Below are positions 7,658 through 15,928 of a stretch of 64,000 bases of DNA, one piece after another. The position numbers and the translations under genes were made by a program. This stretch comes from CAYGDP01 sp964348665. Lineage in GTDB: Bacteria; Verrucomicrobiota; Verrucomicrobiia; Palsa-1439; CAYGDP01. Each line of letters begins with the position of its first letter. Positions within the stretch are counted from its first letter, which is position 1. The notes beneath the pieces were generated by a model, which had not been told where the DNA came from, searched no databases, and saw only the letters and a program-made list of their open reading frames with translations. The stretch spans positions 15,307-79,306 of the forward strand of contig CAYGDP010000017.1 in NCBI GenBank assembly GCA_964348665.1, given 5' to 3'.

Positions 7658-9349
7658 ATGATGGATTTACTGCGACGCCATTCGAAGACGATTTTCTTTT
7701 TCGTCGGCATCATCGTGATCATTTCGTTCGTCTGGTGGGGCGTGCCCGGACAGGTCGGCGGCGCCTCGGGTGGATTTTCCCCGATTCGATTGGGCAATCG
7801 AACCATTTCCTCGGAGCAAGTGAAACTGGCGACGGATGCGATCCGGCTTCCGTATTTGCTGACCGGCCAGCGGTTTCCGCTCGACGGCGAACAACTGGAG
7901 CACCAAATTCTCCGACGAGTTCTGTTGGTGGAACGCGCGCGCACCCTGAACCTTCGCGTCTCGGACGACCAAGCCGAGGGGATCAAGGCGCGACTTTTAC
8001 AAATCCAAGCCAAACCGGGCGAAGATCCTGTTGGGTTCAATCAGCGGCAGCGGGAACACGTCGCGTCGGTCACCGCACAACTGGCGGCGCAAGGGATCCG
8101 GCCGTCCGACTTCGACCGCATCATCCGGGAAAACATGCTGATTGGTGAACCCTCATTTCGGATGTTAGGGCATGTTCATCGGGCAGTCATGGCAACGTCG
8201 AATCCCACTCCCCAAGAAGTTCAGCTTTGGTGGAATTTATCTCATGAAACAATGACTGTCAGTTTGGTTCGATTCTCCACCGAGGATTACCGCAATAAAG
8301 TCGAGGTCTCCGAGGCCGATGCGCTCGACTGGTACACCAAACTAATCACACCGCCCACGGGCAACCCGAACGCGGTTCAACAACCTAATCCATTCGCATT
8401 GCCGGAAAAACGGAAGGTGCGCTACGTCCGATTCGATCTTGAGGCCGCCAAGAAGGAAATCGTCCTTTCCGACCAGGACCTTCGCGCCGCGTATGAACGC
8501 CATAAAGATCAAGTCGTGGACGACAAAGGACAACCCAAGCCGTTTGAGGCCGTGCGCGCGGAGATTGAGGAGAGCCTGAAAGAATTCAAGGCGCGGGAGT
8601 CGCTTCGCAATCGCACCCGCACGATGATCGAGGAAGTTTCACCCGTCAACCCCAGCGTCAAGGCGATCTCGTTTGATGAAGCCGCCAAGAACCGCAATCT
8701 TGCCATTACGACAACGGATTTTTTCGCGATGGAAGACACCGTGCCGGGAGTGAAAGTACCTGTGGACTTTCGCACCGGTCTTTCCCCGTTTAACAACGAG
8801 GCGTTCAGGCTCCGAAACGATTTGCGAGTCAATAATCCGGTGGAAGGGGAAGACGGTGTGTACGTCATGGAATATGTGGAAATCCAGCCTCCGAACGACA
8901 AACCCGATTTTTCCGTCGTCAAAAACAAAGTCATCGCCACGCGCAAGGAAACAATCGGCCGGGAGGAAACCGAGAAAGCAGGAAAAGCCGCCCGCACTTT
9001 GATTGGCGAGGCTCTCGCCAAAGGCCAGACTTTCGCGCAAGCGTGCGAAGCTGCCGGGCTGAAGCCGGTCACGCTCCCTCCATTCAGTTCCCGAGAGCCG
9101 ATCAAAAACTCGCCGGACTCCCAAGCGATCCAGTATATCGTCTTCCCGCTGAACACGGGCGACACCAGCGAATTTGTCGCGACTCCCGAAGGTGGATTTA
9201 TTCTGCATCTCGACGCGCGCAACGGCGGCGACCCGAAGGACTTTGAAAAGGAAGCTCCCGAATTGCAACGCAGGCTCATCACCCACAAGCGCAATCTCGC
9301 CTTTCAGGAATGGCTCAATCGGTCCTTCCAACAAGCGGGCATCCAGTAA
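7658..9349 (+). CDS. SurA/PpiD-like membrane-anchored periplasmic chaperone
   Basis: 563 residues from the ATG-ATG pair at 7658; an upstream ATG at 7619 only adds a polar extension, and neither has a clear ribosome site. An N-terminal anchor (IFFFVGIIVIISFVWWGVP, about residues 11-29) is followed by a SurA_N-like helical region (LGNRTISSEQVKLATDAIR ... LEHQILRRVLLVERA). A long helical middle contains the PpiD-like stretch KPFEAVRAEIEESLKEFKAR, and a C-terminal region has FVATPEGGFILHLDAR. The overall layout is that of PpiD/SurA folding factors for outer-membrane proteins. I could not identify a convincing parvulin active-site pattern, so it may be a chaperone without isomerase activity. Confidence 0.75.
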   Translation: MMDLLRRHSKTIFFFVGIIVIISFVWWGVPGQVGGASGGFSPIRLGNRTISSEQVKLATDAIRLPYLLTGQRFPLDGEQLEHQILRRVLLVERARTLNLRVSDDQAEGIKARLLQIQAKPGEDPVGFNQRQREHVASVTAQLAAQGIRPSDFDRIIRENMLIGEPSFRMLGHVHRAVMATSNPTPQEVQLWWNLSHETMTVSLVRFSTEDYRNKVEVSEADALDWYTKLITPPTGNPNAVQQPNPFALPEKRKVRYVRFDLEAAKKEIVLSDQDLRAAYERHKDQVVDDKGQPKPFEAVRAEIEESLKEFKARESLRNRTRTMIEEVSPVNPSVKAISFDEAAKNRNLAITTTDFFAMEDTVPGVKVPVDFRTGLSPFNNEAFRLRNDLRVNNPVEGEDGVYVMEYVEIQPPNDKPDFSVVKNKVIATRKETIGREETEKAGKAARTLIGEALAKGQTFAQACEAAGLKPVTLPPFSSREPIKNSPDSQAIQYIVFPLNTGDTSEFVATPEGGFILHLDARNGGDPKDFEKEAPELQRRLITHKRNLAFQEWLNRSFQQAGIQ

Positions 9350-9462
9350 TCGGCTGCCACGGTCACAACCACCTAGTCGAGACGCCGAAATCCGCCTTGC
9401 AAGATCGTTGTTTTTCCACTATTCTTCCTCCGGTCGTCTCCAGGATTGCCAGGGAAACCGCC

Positions 9463-10872
9463 ATGAATTCTCGCCTCCTACGTCGTCGCAAGGTCACCGC
9501 GAAATCGCACGCCGCGCCCGTCCTCCGATTTCCGCTCGCGTTCGATGTCCTCGAATCCCGCGCCACACCGAGCGTCGCGTTCGATCCCGCCACAGGTCTT
9601 TTGACAGTTCTCGGCGATGAAAGCGGCGCCAGCGACGACGGTCTCACGGTCAATGTCACCGGGGGCTTTATCGAAGTCACCATCAACAATCTGACTCAAT
9701 CGAGCGACCCCGTTTCTCCCAGTTTTGATCCCGCGCTCGCGGGCGCGACGCCGACGACGATTCTCTCGATCCTGATCCAAGGGTTGGAGGGTAACGACAC
9801 CATCACGCTCGGCGATGGATTTCTCGCGGCCACAAGCCTGATCACTCTCAATGGCGGTGCAGGAAACGATACACTCTTGGGTGGCAATACCAACGATTTA
9901 CTGGATGGCGGCGAGGGAAGTGATTGGTTGGATTTCAGCGGCGCTTTGGTCGGGGTCAAGGTTGACCTCGCCAAAAACAAAGCCAAAGGCGCTGGCAAAG
10001 ACTTGCTCGCGTCCATTGAGAATGCCATCGGCTCGCCATTTGGCGATAAGCTGACCGGCGGCATTTCCAGCAATGTTTTGATCGGCGGCAACGGCAATGA
10101 CAAACTCAACGGCGGCGATGGCGATGATTCGTTCGACGGCGGCGCCGGAGACGATAAAATTAATGGAGGCAACGGCACTGATTCACTCCTGGCCAACCTC
10201 GGCAATGATTCGCTCAAAACCATCGAACTTGGTTTGCCTCCCCCACCCCCGATCCTTTTCACTTCGAATGGCGCCCTCACCATTCAGGGCGACCCGAATC
10301 TCCCAACCGACGATAATCTCTCACTCACAATCGTCACCGTCCCTTGCCAAACACCCGGCCAATGTCCCGCCCTCGATTCAATCCTCGTTATCATCAATGG
10401 AATCGAACATTCCAGCGATTCCACGTACACGGCGTTCGATCCGTTCCTCACCGGCGCCACAAAAACATCCATCAAATCCATTCTCATTCATGGCAACGAC
10501 GGTGATGACAGCATCACACTCGGCGATGGGTTCAATACGGCCGCCGGCCGCATCACCCTGCGCGGTGGCGGTGGCAACGATACCGTGCTGGGCGGGTCCA
10601 CCGGCGATACGATCCTCGGCGGATCGGGCGACGATTCGTTGGTGGGAAACGACGGCAATGACTCGCTCAAAGGCGGGGACGATGACGACACCGTGCTGGG
10701 CGGAGCGGGAAACGACATTTTGGAAAGCGGCTGCGCGGTCGGCGGCCTTCCCCCCAATGATGGCGATGATTCGTTCGACGGTGCCGCGGGAAGCGACACG
10801 CTCGTCGGCAACCTCGGATTCCTCGACCTCCTCGTCAGTGTTGAATTCAATTCTCCCTGCAGCTCATTTTAA
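9463..10872 (+). CDS. RTX (hemolysin-type calcium-binding repeat) surface protein
   Basis: 469 residues from ATG 9463 (weak upstream CCAGGGA; the longer frame from 9310 overlaps the previous gene). The basic N-terminus MNSRLLRRRK leads to VLESRATPSVAFDPATG, similar to the LE(D/S)R-type motif at the start of many PVC giant surface proteins. Two related blocks follow. Each has a beta region (LTVLGDESGASDDG; LTIQGDPNLPTDDN), then a segment ending DTITLGDGF or DSITLGDGF, then tandem GGxGxD nonapeptides (GGAGNDTLLGG, GGNGNDKLNGGDGDDSFDGG, GGSGDDSLVGNDGNDSLKGG). The nonapeptides fold as calcium-loaded beta rolls. There is no adjacent type I secretion gene. A structural, adhesive or surface role is likely; no enzymatic domain was seen. 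Confidence 0.85.
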   Translation: MNSRLLRRRKVTAKSHAAPVLRFPLAFDVLESRATPSVAFDPATGLLTVLGDESGASDDGLTVNVTGGFIEVTINNLTQSSDPVSPSFDPALAGATPTTILSILIQGLEGNDTITLGDGFLAATSLITLNGGAGNDTLLGGNTNDLLDGGEGSDWLDFSGALVGVKVDLAKNKAKGAGKDLLASIENAIGSPFGDKLTGGISSNVLIGGNGNDKLNGGDGDDSFDGGAGDDKINGGNGTDSLLANLGNDSLKTIELGLPPPPPILFTSNGALTIQGDPNLPTDDNLSLTIVTVPCQTPGQCPALDSILVIINGIEHSSDSTYTAFDPFLTGATKTSIKSILIHGNDGDDSITLGDGFNTAAGRITLRGGGGNDTVLGGSTGDTILGGSGDDSLVGNDGNDSLKGGDDDDTVLGGAGNDILESGCAVGGLPPNDGDDSFDGAAGSDTLVGNLGFLDLLVSVEFNSPCSSF

Positions 10873-10906
10873 CGGGGGATCCGGGGAGACAATCCAGCGC
10901 GCTTGA

Positions 10907-11401
10907 TTACGCCTTCATCAAGTTCGTTGTCGCCCGACCCAACAGGTACAACAACAACCACGCAGGCGCAGCAAACAACACAATGGCAAACACCGCCGTC
11001 CATGTCCAAGGCAACAAACCCGATTGAAGCGGGTAAATCAGGATTACAAAATAGCAGGTGAACCGCGCGTGACCAAGGATCTGGCCGATCGCGCCTTTCT
11101 TGCGGCGCAAACCGATGAAGACCGTGCAGACACCGACGATGATGCAAATCACCACCACGATCCACGGTAGAATCGGATACGGATCGCCGCCCGATTGAGT
11201 CAGATGCCGCGCCCAACTCAACCCCGCCCAGATCATCACAAACCCGTTGCCGACCGCATGAGCAACCGACACCTTCTTCACGAACAACTCGGCGATGATC
11301 AGAGACGTGTAGACTGGCAAAATCGTCCAGACCGTACCGAGATTTTGGAACGGCACAACGACCAGCTCGATAAATTGGCGAACAATGATTTCGGGAGACA
11401 T
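10907..11401 (-). CDS. Uncharacterised four-span membrane protein
   Basis: 164 residues with four hydrophobic helices (TVWTILPVYTSLIIAELF, then ILPWIVVVICIIVGVCTVFIG, CYFVILIYPLQSGLLPW, and WTAVFAIVLFAAPAWLLLYLLG) and a basic loop RRKKGAIGQILGHARF. It is the last gene of a three-gene operon: it starts 11 bases after the stop of the 216-residue protein. I do not recognise a family. The inner-membrane location is read from the helices. Confidence 0.65.
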   Translation of the reverse strand: MSPEIIVRQFIELVVVPFQNLGTVWTILPVYTSLIIAELFVKKVSVAHAVGNGFVMIWAGLSWARHLTQSGGDPYPILPWIVVVICIIVGVCTVFIGLRRKKGAIGQILGHARFTCYFVILIYPLQSGLLPWTWTAVFAIVLFAAPAWLLLYLLGRATTNLMKA

Positions 11402-11412
11402 GGAAGCGGCTT

Positions 11413-12063
11413 CTACGAAATCGTATCGGAGATTACCTCGCGATTCTGATCATGGTACCGTCGGACGATGCACGAACCGCAAGGACAACCGAACGCGCGA
11501 ACGATGTCGGCGATATCACGGTAAATCATGTCAGTATCCGTATCGGATTCCTTGCCAAATATCGGGATATCAATGTATTTCTTCGAGATGTCAAACCCTC
11601 CCGTGGTCGCCAGGCCGCGATGAGTTAGCGCGGTTTCCAACTGTTCGGCGAGTTTCTCCGTTTTCGCCTCATCCCGGGCGTAATCGTCCGTGCGCGCCCA
11701 GCGAACGATGATTTTCTCACGTGACAAGACCCTGCCTTCGGCTTCCTCGGCGTCCAGTTCCGCGTTCACCTTTGCGGCCACTTCGTTAAACTCGCGGGAA
11801 TATTGCTTGTACGCCTGCTCCCATTCGTCTTCGGTGACGCCCGAAAACGTGCGCGGATAGGATTGTCCCTTCGCATCCACAAACTTGTGCTTGCTGATTT
11901 CCGCGATTTTTCCGTGCTGGATCAGATCCCGCAAACCGTTCTCCAATTCCTCGCACGAGAAGATGACTCGTTCGTAATAATCCACGGCGCCAATGATATC
12001 GGCGAGAGATGCTGCGCCCTTTTCGCTCCGTCCTTTGATTGCTTCGTAGATTGCGTTTGCCAT
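11413..12063 (-). CDS. Uncharacterised soluble protein, middle gene of a three-gene operon
   Basis: 216 residues, starting three bases after the stop of the upstream 391-residue gene and followed at 11 bases by the membrane-protein gene, so the three are almost certainly co-transcribed. The N-terminal 70 residues (YEAIKGRSEKGAASLADIIG ... LENGLRDLIQHGKIAEISKH) resemble a small winged-helix-like module. The C-terminal half contains REKIIVRWARTDDYARDEAKT and a cysteine-containing end FGCPCGSCIVRRYHD. No family is recognised. It may be nucleic-acid- or metal-binding, but nothing in the sequence settles that. Confidence 0.6.
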   Translation of the reverse strand: MANAIYEAIKGRSEKGAASLADIIGAVDYYERVIFSCEELENGLRDLIQHGKIAEISKHKFVDAKGQSYPRTFSGVTEDEWEQAYKQYSREFNEVAAKVNAELDAEEAEGRVLSREKIIVRWARTDDYARDEAKTEKLAEQLETALTHRGLATTGGFDISKKYIDIPIFGKESDTDTDMIYRDIADIVRAFGCPCGSCIVRRYHDQNREVISDTIS

Positions 12064-12066
12064 CGG

Positions 12067-13242
12067 TTACCTCTGGCTGTTCACCGCGGCCAGCGCGGGT
12101 TTGATCCAATGTAAACATGTCATCGGCGATTCGCTGTAATTGTAGAACATCACTCCCGTCGCGCCCCCGCCGCGACAGGCTCGAATCAGCGCGGCCAAGT
12201 CGTCGGCGCTGAATACACTGCCCGCGCCGAGCCGGATGCCCATGTGAAGGTCAGGGACACGGGTGACCGCGCCTGCGGGAAACGTTGCGCGCAATTTTTT
12301 TGTGGCGGCCAAAGCCGCGTCGGGCCGCAATCCATACACACTGCCGCAATAAATCCCGACGGCATCCGAGAGCGTTTTATTGTAGCCGCCGAACAGGGCA
12401 AGCTTGGTTTTTGATGATTTCAATGCGGCCTTGATTTCAAGAATCAGAGTATCCTCCGTTTGTTTGCGAACCTCCTGGAGTTGCTGAAGTTGCGGGATCT
12501 GGGCAATTACCGCCTGCCATGTCTGCGGATGATTTTTGGGCCGGTCGGGCGCGGCGGCAAATCCGGCGTCCAAAAGCACACGCAACTCTCGCTGGATCTG
12601 CAGCACATCCACGTCGCGAGCACCGGCTCGGCGCAGGCAACTTTTGCAGAAGCAAAGACTCATCAGAGTTTGCTCGAGCGGAGTCAGGCCGGTCAAATCG
12701 CGCTCGTGATGATGACCGTGCGCCAAGCCCATGAATCCAGGCGACTCCAGTTGCAGGATGTCCAGCGGGAGATTCGTCGCCAGATCCGTGCAGAGGGCGG
12801 TCAAATACGAGCGAACGTGGTCGTTGGCAGGACAAAGAGCATGCGGAAACGTGTCGCCAAAACAATTGCGCACCGCGCAATCCGGATGCGCCAGGCCAAG
12901 TCGTGTGTTGTGGCAGCAAACCGTCCAGGACGCGAGGGTAAGTTTGTATTTGTCCAGGCGGTCGCCGGCTTCGCGCAACCAATCGGTCTGACGACAACCA
13001 CGGGCAACTTTCGGGCGCAGTTTGAGTTTGTCGTATCGCTTGGCCTGTGGATGGAAATAGACACAGCCATCGTCCGGCATAAACGCGCGGTGATACGGAT
13101 TGTGCGGATGGATAAACCACCCCGCATGATACGATGTGGCAACCTGCAACGAGCGAATCCCGCTGTCGGCAGCCCACGCCATCACGTTATCCACCCCTTC
13201 ATCGGCAAAATCCCAAGCAAACAACCAGAGTCCGGTATCCAT
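12067..13242 (-). CDS. Glycoside-hydrolase-like TIM-barrel protein of unknown function
   Basis: 391 residues, first gene of the operon 13242-10907. It begins MDTGLWLFAWDFADEGVDNVM, with no signal peptide, so it is probably cytoplasmic. Landmarks are HAGWFIHPHNPYHRAFMPDDG, CCHNTRLGLAHPDCAVRNCFGD, DILQLESPGFMG, a cysteine cluster LCFCKSCLRRAG, and VMFYNYSESP near the end. The strand/helix rhythm and the aromatic and acidic strand ends fit a glycosidase-like barrel. I recall similar actinobacterial and acidobacterial proteins annotated only as hypothetical. The CxCxxC cluster is unusual for a glycosidase. The catalytic residues are not assignable by eye. Confidence 0.6.
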   Translation of the reverse strand: MDTGLWLFAWDFADEGVDNVMAWAADSGIRSLQVATSYHAGWFIHPHNPYHRAFMPDDGCVYFHPQAKRYDKLKLRPKVARGCRQTDWLREAGDRLDKYKLTLASWTVCCHNTRLGLAHPDCAVRNCFGDTFPHALCPANDHVRSYLTALCTDLATNLPLDILQLESPGFMGLAHGHHHERDLTGLTPLEQTLMSLCFCKSCLRRAGARDVDVLQIQRELRVLLDAGFAAAPDRPKNHPQTWQAVIAQIPQLQQLQEVRKQTEDTLILEIKAALKSSKTKLALFGGYNKTLSDAVGIYCGSVYGLRPDAALAATKKLRATFPAGAVTRVPDLHMGIRLGAGSVFSADDLAALIRACRGGGATGVMFYNYSESPMTCLHWIKPALAAVNSQR

Positions 13243-13390
13243 GTCGGCATTGTAGCCGCATACCCGCCTTTGCGGGCAAGTTTTTTCGCAGTTTTTTAAT
13301 TATCCAGATACGCTGCCATCGGATCGAGAAACGACCTACGGCAGCCCCCACTTGCAGTCCGGCGGTTTTTCGTGTAGATGTTTCGCCCTT

Positions 13391-14413
13391 ATGTCCAAGT
13401 CCTATACCGTGGCTGTGGTCGGCGCGACTGGCGCCGTCGGCGTGGAGATGATCGAGACGCTCGAGAAACGGAAGTTTCCCGTCAAGAATTTGCGCCTCTT
13501 CGCGTCCGAGCGATCCGTCGGCAAAAAACTGCCCTTTCGCAGCGAGAAAATAAGCGTGGAGGAATTGAAGGCCGGCGTGTTCGGTGGCATCGACTTCGCT
13601 CTGTTCAGCGCCGGTGCAAGCCGCAGCAAGGAGTTTGCCCACGGGGCAGCCAAGCAAGGCGCGGTGGTGATTGACAACTCGTCGGCGTTCCGCATGGACG
13701 CCGATGTGCCGTTGGTCGTGCCGGAGGTGAACGCCGGCGACGCCAAAAACCATAAAGGAATCATCGCCAACCCGAATTGTTCGACGGCAATCATGCTGGT
13801 CGCTGTATGGCCGTTGCATCGGGTCAATCCCGTGAAACGGATTGTCGTCTCGACCTATCAAGCCGCCAGTGGCGCGGGCGCAAAAGCGATGGCCGAGCTG
13901 GAAGAACAGACCGCAGCCATTTTGAAAGGCGCCAAGAACGTGAAAGCGGAGGCGTTGCCGCAACGGATCGCTTTCAACCTATTCCCGCACGTGGACGCAT
14001 TCCTCGACAATGGGTACACCAAAGAGGAAATGAAATTTGTCAATGAAGCGCGCAAAATCATGCACGCGCCGAACTTGATGGTCAGCGCCACCTGCGTGCG
14101 TGTGCCGGTCTATCGGGCGCACAGCGAGGCGATCAACTTGGAGTTTGAAAAACCCATGACGCCACAGCAGGCGCGGGAAATTCTTTCGAATGCGAAAGGC
14201 GTGCGCGTGGTGGACGATACCGCCAGCAAGAAATATCCGATGCCGATTGATGCGAGCGGCGAATACGATTGTCTCGTGGGCCGGATCCGTCAGGATTGCT
14301 CGCGAACGGACGGTCGCGGGATTGATTTATTTGTCAGCGGCGATCAGCTTTTGAAAGGCGCCGCGCTCAACGCGGTGCAGATCGGGGAAGTTCTCGTCGG
14401 AACCTGGAAGTAA
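13391..14413 (+). CDS. asd: Aspartate-semialdehyde dehydrogenase
   Basis: 340 residues from ATG 13391 (MSKSYTVAVVGATGAVGVEM). The enzyme reduces L-aspartyl-4-phosphate to aspartate semialdehyde with NADPH, the branch point to lysine/diaminopimelate, threonine and methionine. The N-terminal Rossmann motif GATGAVG is at 11-17. The phosphate-binding SAGASRSKEF and VIDNSSAFR follow, then the active-site ANPNCSTAIM with Cys130, and the C-terminal domain with TYQAASGAGAKAM, NLFPHVD, and ATCVRVPVYRAHSE containing the catalytic His. The length is normal. It stands alone and is convergent with the next minus-strand genes. Diaminopimelate supply fits the peptidoglycan genes elsewhere in the window. Confidence 0.96.
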   Translation: MSKSYTVAVVGATGAVGVEMIETLEKRKFPVKNLRLFASERSVGKKLPFRSEKISVEELKAGVFGGIDFALFSAGASRSKEFAHGAAKQGAVVIDNSSAFRMDADVPLVVPEVNAGDAKNHKGIIANPNCSTAIMLVAVWPLHRVNPVKRIVVSTYQAASGAGAKAMAELEEQTAAILKGAKNVKAEALPQRIAFNLFPHVDAFLDNGYTKEEMKFVNEARKIMHAPNLMVSATCVRVPVYRAHSEAINLEFEKPMTPQQAREILSNAKGVRVVDDTASKKYPMPIDASGEYDCLVGRIRQDCSRTDGRGIDLFVSGDQLLKGAALNAVQIGEVLVGTWK

Positions 14414-14447
14414 TTCACCCACCACAGAAAAGGATCGAGGAATCAGA

Positions 14448-14591
14448 TTAGCGGACAGGGATGGGGATGCCGCCGGTCTCCCAATTTTGTGGACGATTCC
14501 AAGGAATCGAACTCCCTCCCTCGGGCGATGCACAACCAACAAATGTAATCGCCACAAACGCCACCACTAAAAAGAGAGCAATGATTTTCAT
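14448..14591 (-). CDS. Tiny exported lipoprotein (47 aa)
   Basis: 47 residues: a signal sequence with lipobox ITFVGC, then CASPEGGSSIPWNRPQNWE and a Pro-rich tail. Its ATG overlaps the stop of the upstream coiled-coil gene (ATGA, 14588-14591), so translation is coupled. The PWN-P--WE pattern recalls small lipoproteins of Verrucomicrobiota and Lentisphaerota that I remember as conserved but unnamed; this is from memory, not from a search. The function is unknown. It may be an accessory to its coupled partner. Confidence 0.65.
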   Translation of the reverse strand: MKIIALFLVVAFVAITFVGCASPEGGSSIPWNRPQNWETGGIPIPVR

Positions 14592-15358
14592 TCCTCGGTA
14601 TGCTTGGGCAGACAATCGTCTCCGACTTGAATCAATACTTTCGGGTCGGTTACACCGGTGACGTCCGCGATGGATTTGTCGTCGTGAACGGTCACGATTT
14701 TTACGGTACCAATGCTTTTGCCGTCGCGACTGACGATCAGCGAGCCGCCCGGTAGCGCGCCTTGCAATTTGCCGCTGCTCAAGACCACGAAGTTCCACGT
14801 CTTATCTACTGCCATGACTTTGGGCCGCAAATCCTTCGGCAACGCCACATCGATCCCTTTGAGCCGCTTCAATTCAGAATCCAAAAACTTGATCTTCTCT
14901 TCGTTGGCCGCCTTGGTCGCGGTGAGCGTGGTCACTTGATCGGTAAGACTGGCGGTCTTGGCGGTTAGCTCTTCAACGGATTTTTGCGCGGCTGCCAGCT
15001 TGTCGTTGGTGCTCGCCAATTCCTGGGTCTGCGCCTCGTGCTTGGATGTGAGATCCTTGAGGTCGGTGTCGAGCTTGGTCGCGCGCTCGGTCTCGGCGGC
15101 CAGCTGCTCGCTGGTCGTCTTGAGGGTGGCCTCGGTGCTGGTCAGCTTGGCAAATGTCTCCTCGTAATCCTTTTTCCACTTATTGCGGTCGGTCGTCATC
15201 GCCGCCAAGTCGCCCTGGGTTTTCGTCAACTCCGCGAAGGTTTTGTTGTATTTTTCTCGCCACTCATTGCGCTCCATCCAGAGCAACACGGAAAAAATCA
15301 GGATAAGGACGCCGCATACGGTCGTCATCATCGGGGCTAGCTTGGCTAATTTGGACAT
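14588..15358 (-). CDS. Membrane-anchored coiled-coil protein with C-terminal beta domain
   Basis: 256 residues. One N-terminal membrane span (about 10-28, TTVCGVLILIFSVLLWM) is followed by about 125 residues of continuous heptad repeats rich in Thr/Glu/Lys/Leu (residues 33-155). A small C-terminal domain carries KVMAVDKTWNFVVLSSGKLQ, LPGGSLIVSRDGKSIG and KIVTVHDDKSIADV. The C-terminal pattern recurs in PVC proteins as I remember it and resembles an SH3-like/OB beta barrel. Its topology puts the coil in the periplasm. It is coupled to the 47-residue lipoprotein. A structural envelope role is plausible but unproven. Confidence 0.75.
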   Translation of the reverse strand: MSKLAKLAPMMTTVCGVLILIFSVLLWMERNEWREKYNKTFAELTKTQGDLAAMTTDRNKWKKDYEETFAKLTSTEATLKTTSEQLAAETERATKLDTDLKDLTSKHEAQTQELASTNDKLAAAQKSVEELTAKTASLTDQVTTLTATKAANEEKIKFLDSELKRLKGIDVALPKDLRPKVMAVDKTWNFVVLSSGKLQGALPGGSLIVSRDGKSIGTVKIVTVHDDKSIADVTGVTDPKVLIQVGDDCLPKHTEE

Positions 15359-15451
15359 CGTTCGCTCCTTGGCTCAATGCTCGCGTGCTGTCTTGGAATG
15401 TGTGCGATGGAATAAACTGGCGGCGGATACTACCCGCACACTCGATAAGTG

Positions 15452-15928
15452 TCAACTGCGGAATTTCATTTTTCTGGATGGCGCACCCCGCCGCCTTACC
15501 TCATCCAATCGCGCCTCAAACTCCGTCCTGGCAACCCCAACCATGCCCCACAACTCCTCCGCACCCACTACCCTCGCCCCAAATCCCTCACATAACCGCC
15601 GCTCCGCCCCGTCCTCCGTCACCACGCACAACCGCGCCGGTTCACGCGCCGCCGCCACGCATCGCTCGATGATCTCGTCCGCCGTCTGCCCGCGCTTGGA
15701 AAAGATCACCTCGAGGCCTCGCGCCGTTGGCGGAATCGGTTCCGGGGGCGGCGATTTCCTCCCATCAAACACTACAGCGACACCCGCCCCGCTCTCGTCC
15801 GCGAATCTCCCCAAAATACCAATCAGTTCCTCGCGCGCCGATGCCAGACGCCGCCGCCTACGCGCTCGGAGTTCCGGCCACGCGTAAATCACGCTGTATC
15901 CATCCACAAGAATCAGATCATAGCTCAT
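15452..15928 (-). CDS. NYN-domain (YacP-like) predicted RNase
   Basis: 158 residues. The PIN/NYN-fold acidic motifs appear in order: LILVDGYSVIY at the start, VAVVFDGRKSP, GQTADEIIERCV, and LCVVTEDGAERRLCEGFGA. These match YacP/Rae1-type ribonucleases, which act on RNA including tRNA or ribosome-associated mRNA. The ATG overlaps the stop of the upstream CobS-like gene (ATGA at 15925-15928), so the two are translationally coupled. No signal peptide is present; cytoplasmic. Length is normal for this family (about 160-170). Confidence 0.85.
   Translation of the reverse strand: MSYDLILVDGYSVIYAWPELRARRRRRLASAREELIGILGRFADESGAGVAVVFDGRKSPPPEPIPPTARGLEVIFSKRGQTADEIIERCVAAAREPARLCVVTEDGAERRLCEGFGARVVGAEELWGMVGVARTEFEARLDEVRRRGAPSRKMKFRS

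Noticed and set aside
9840..10730. Repeat DNA suggestive of a satellite or CRISPR
   Set aside because: The periodicity comes from RTX nonapeptide codons within one open reading frame.
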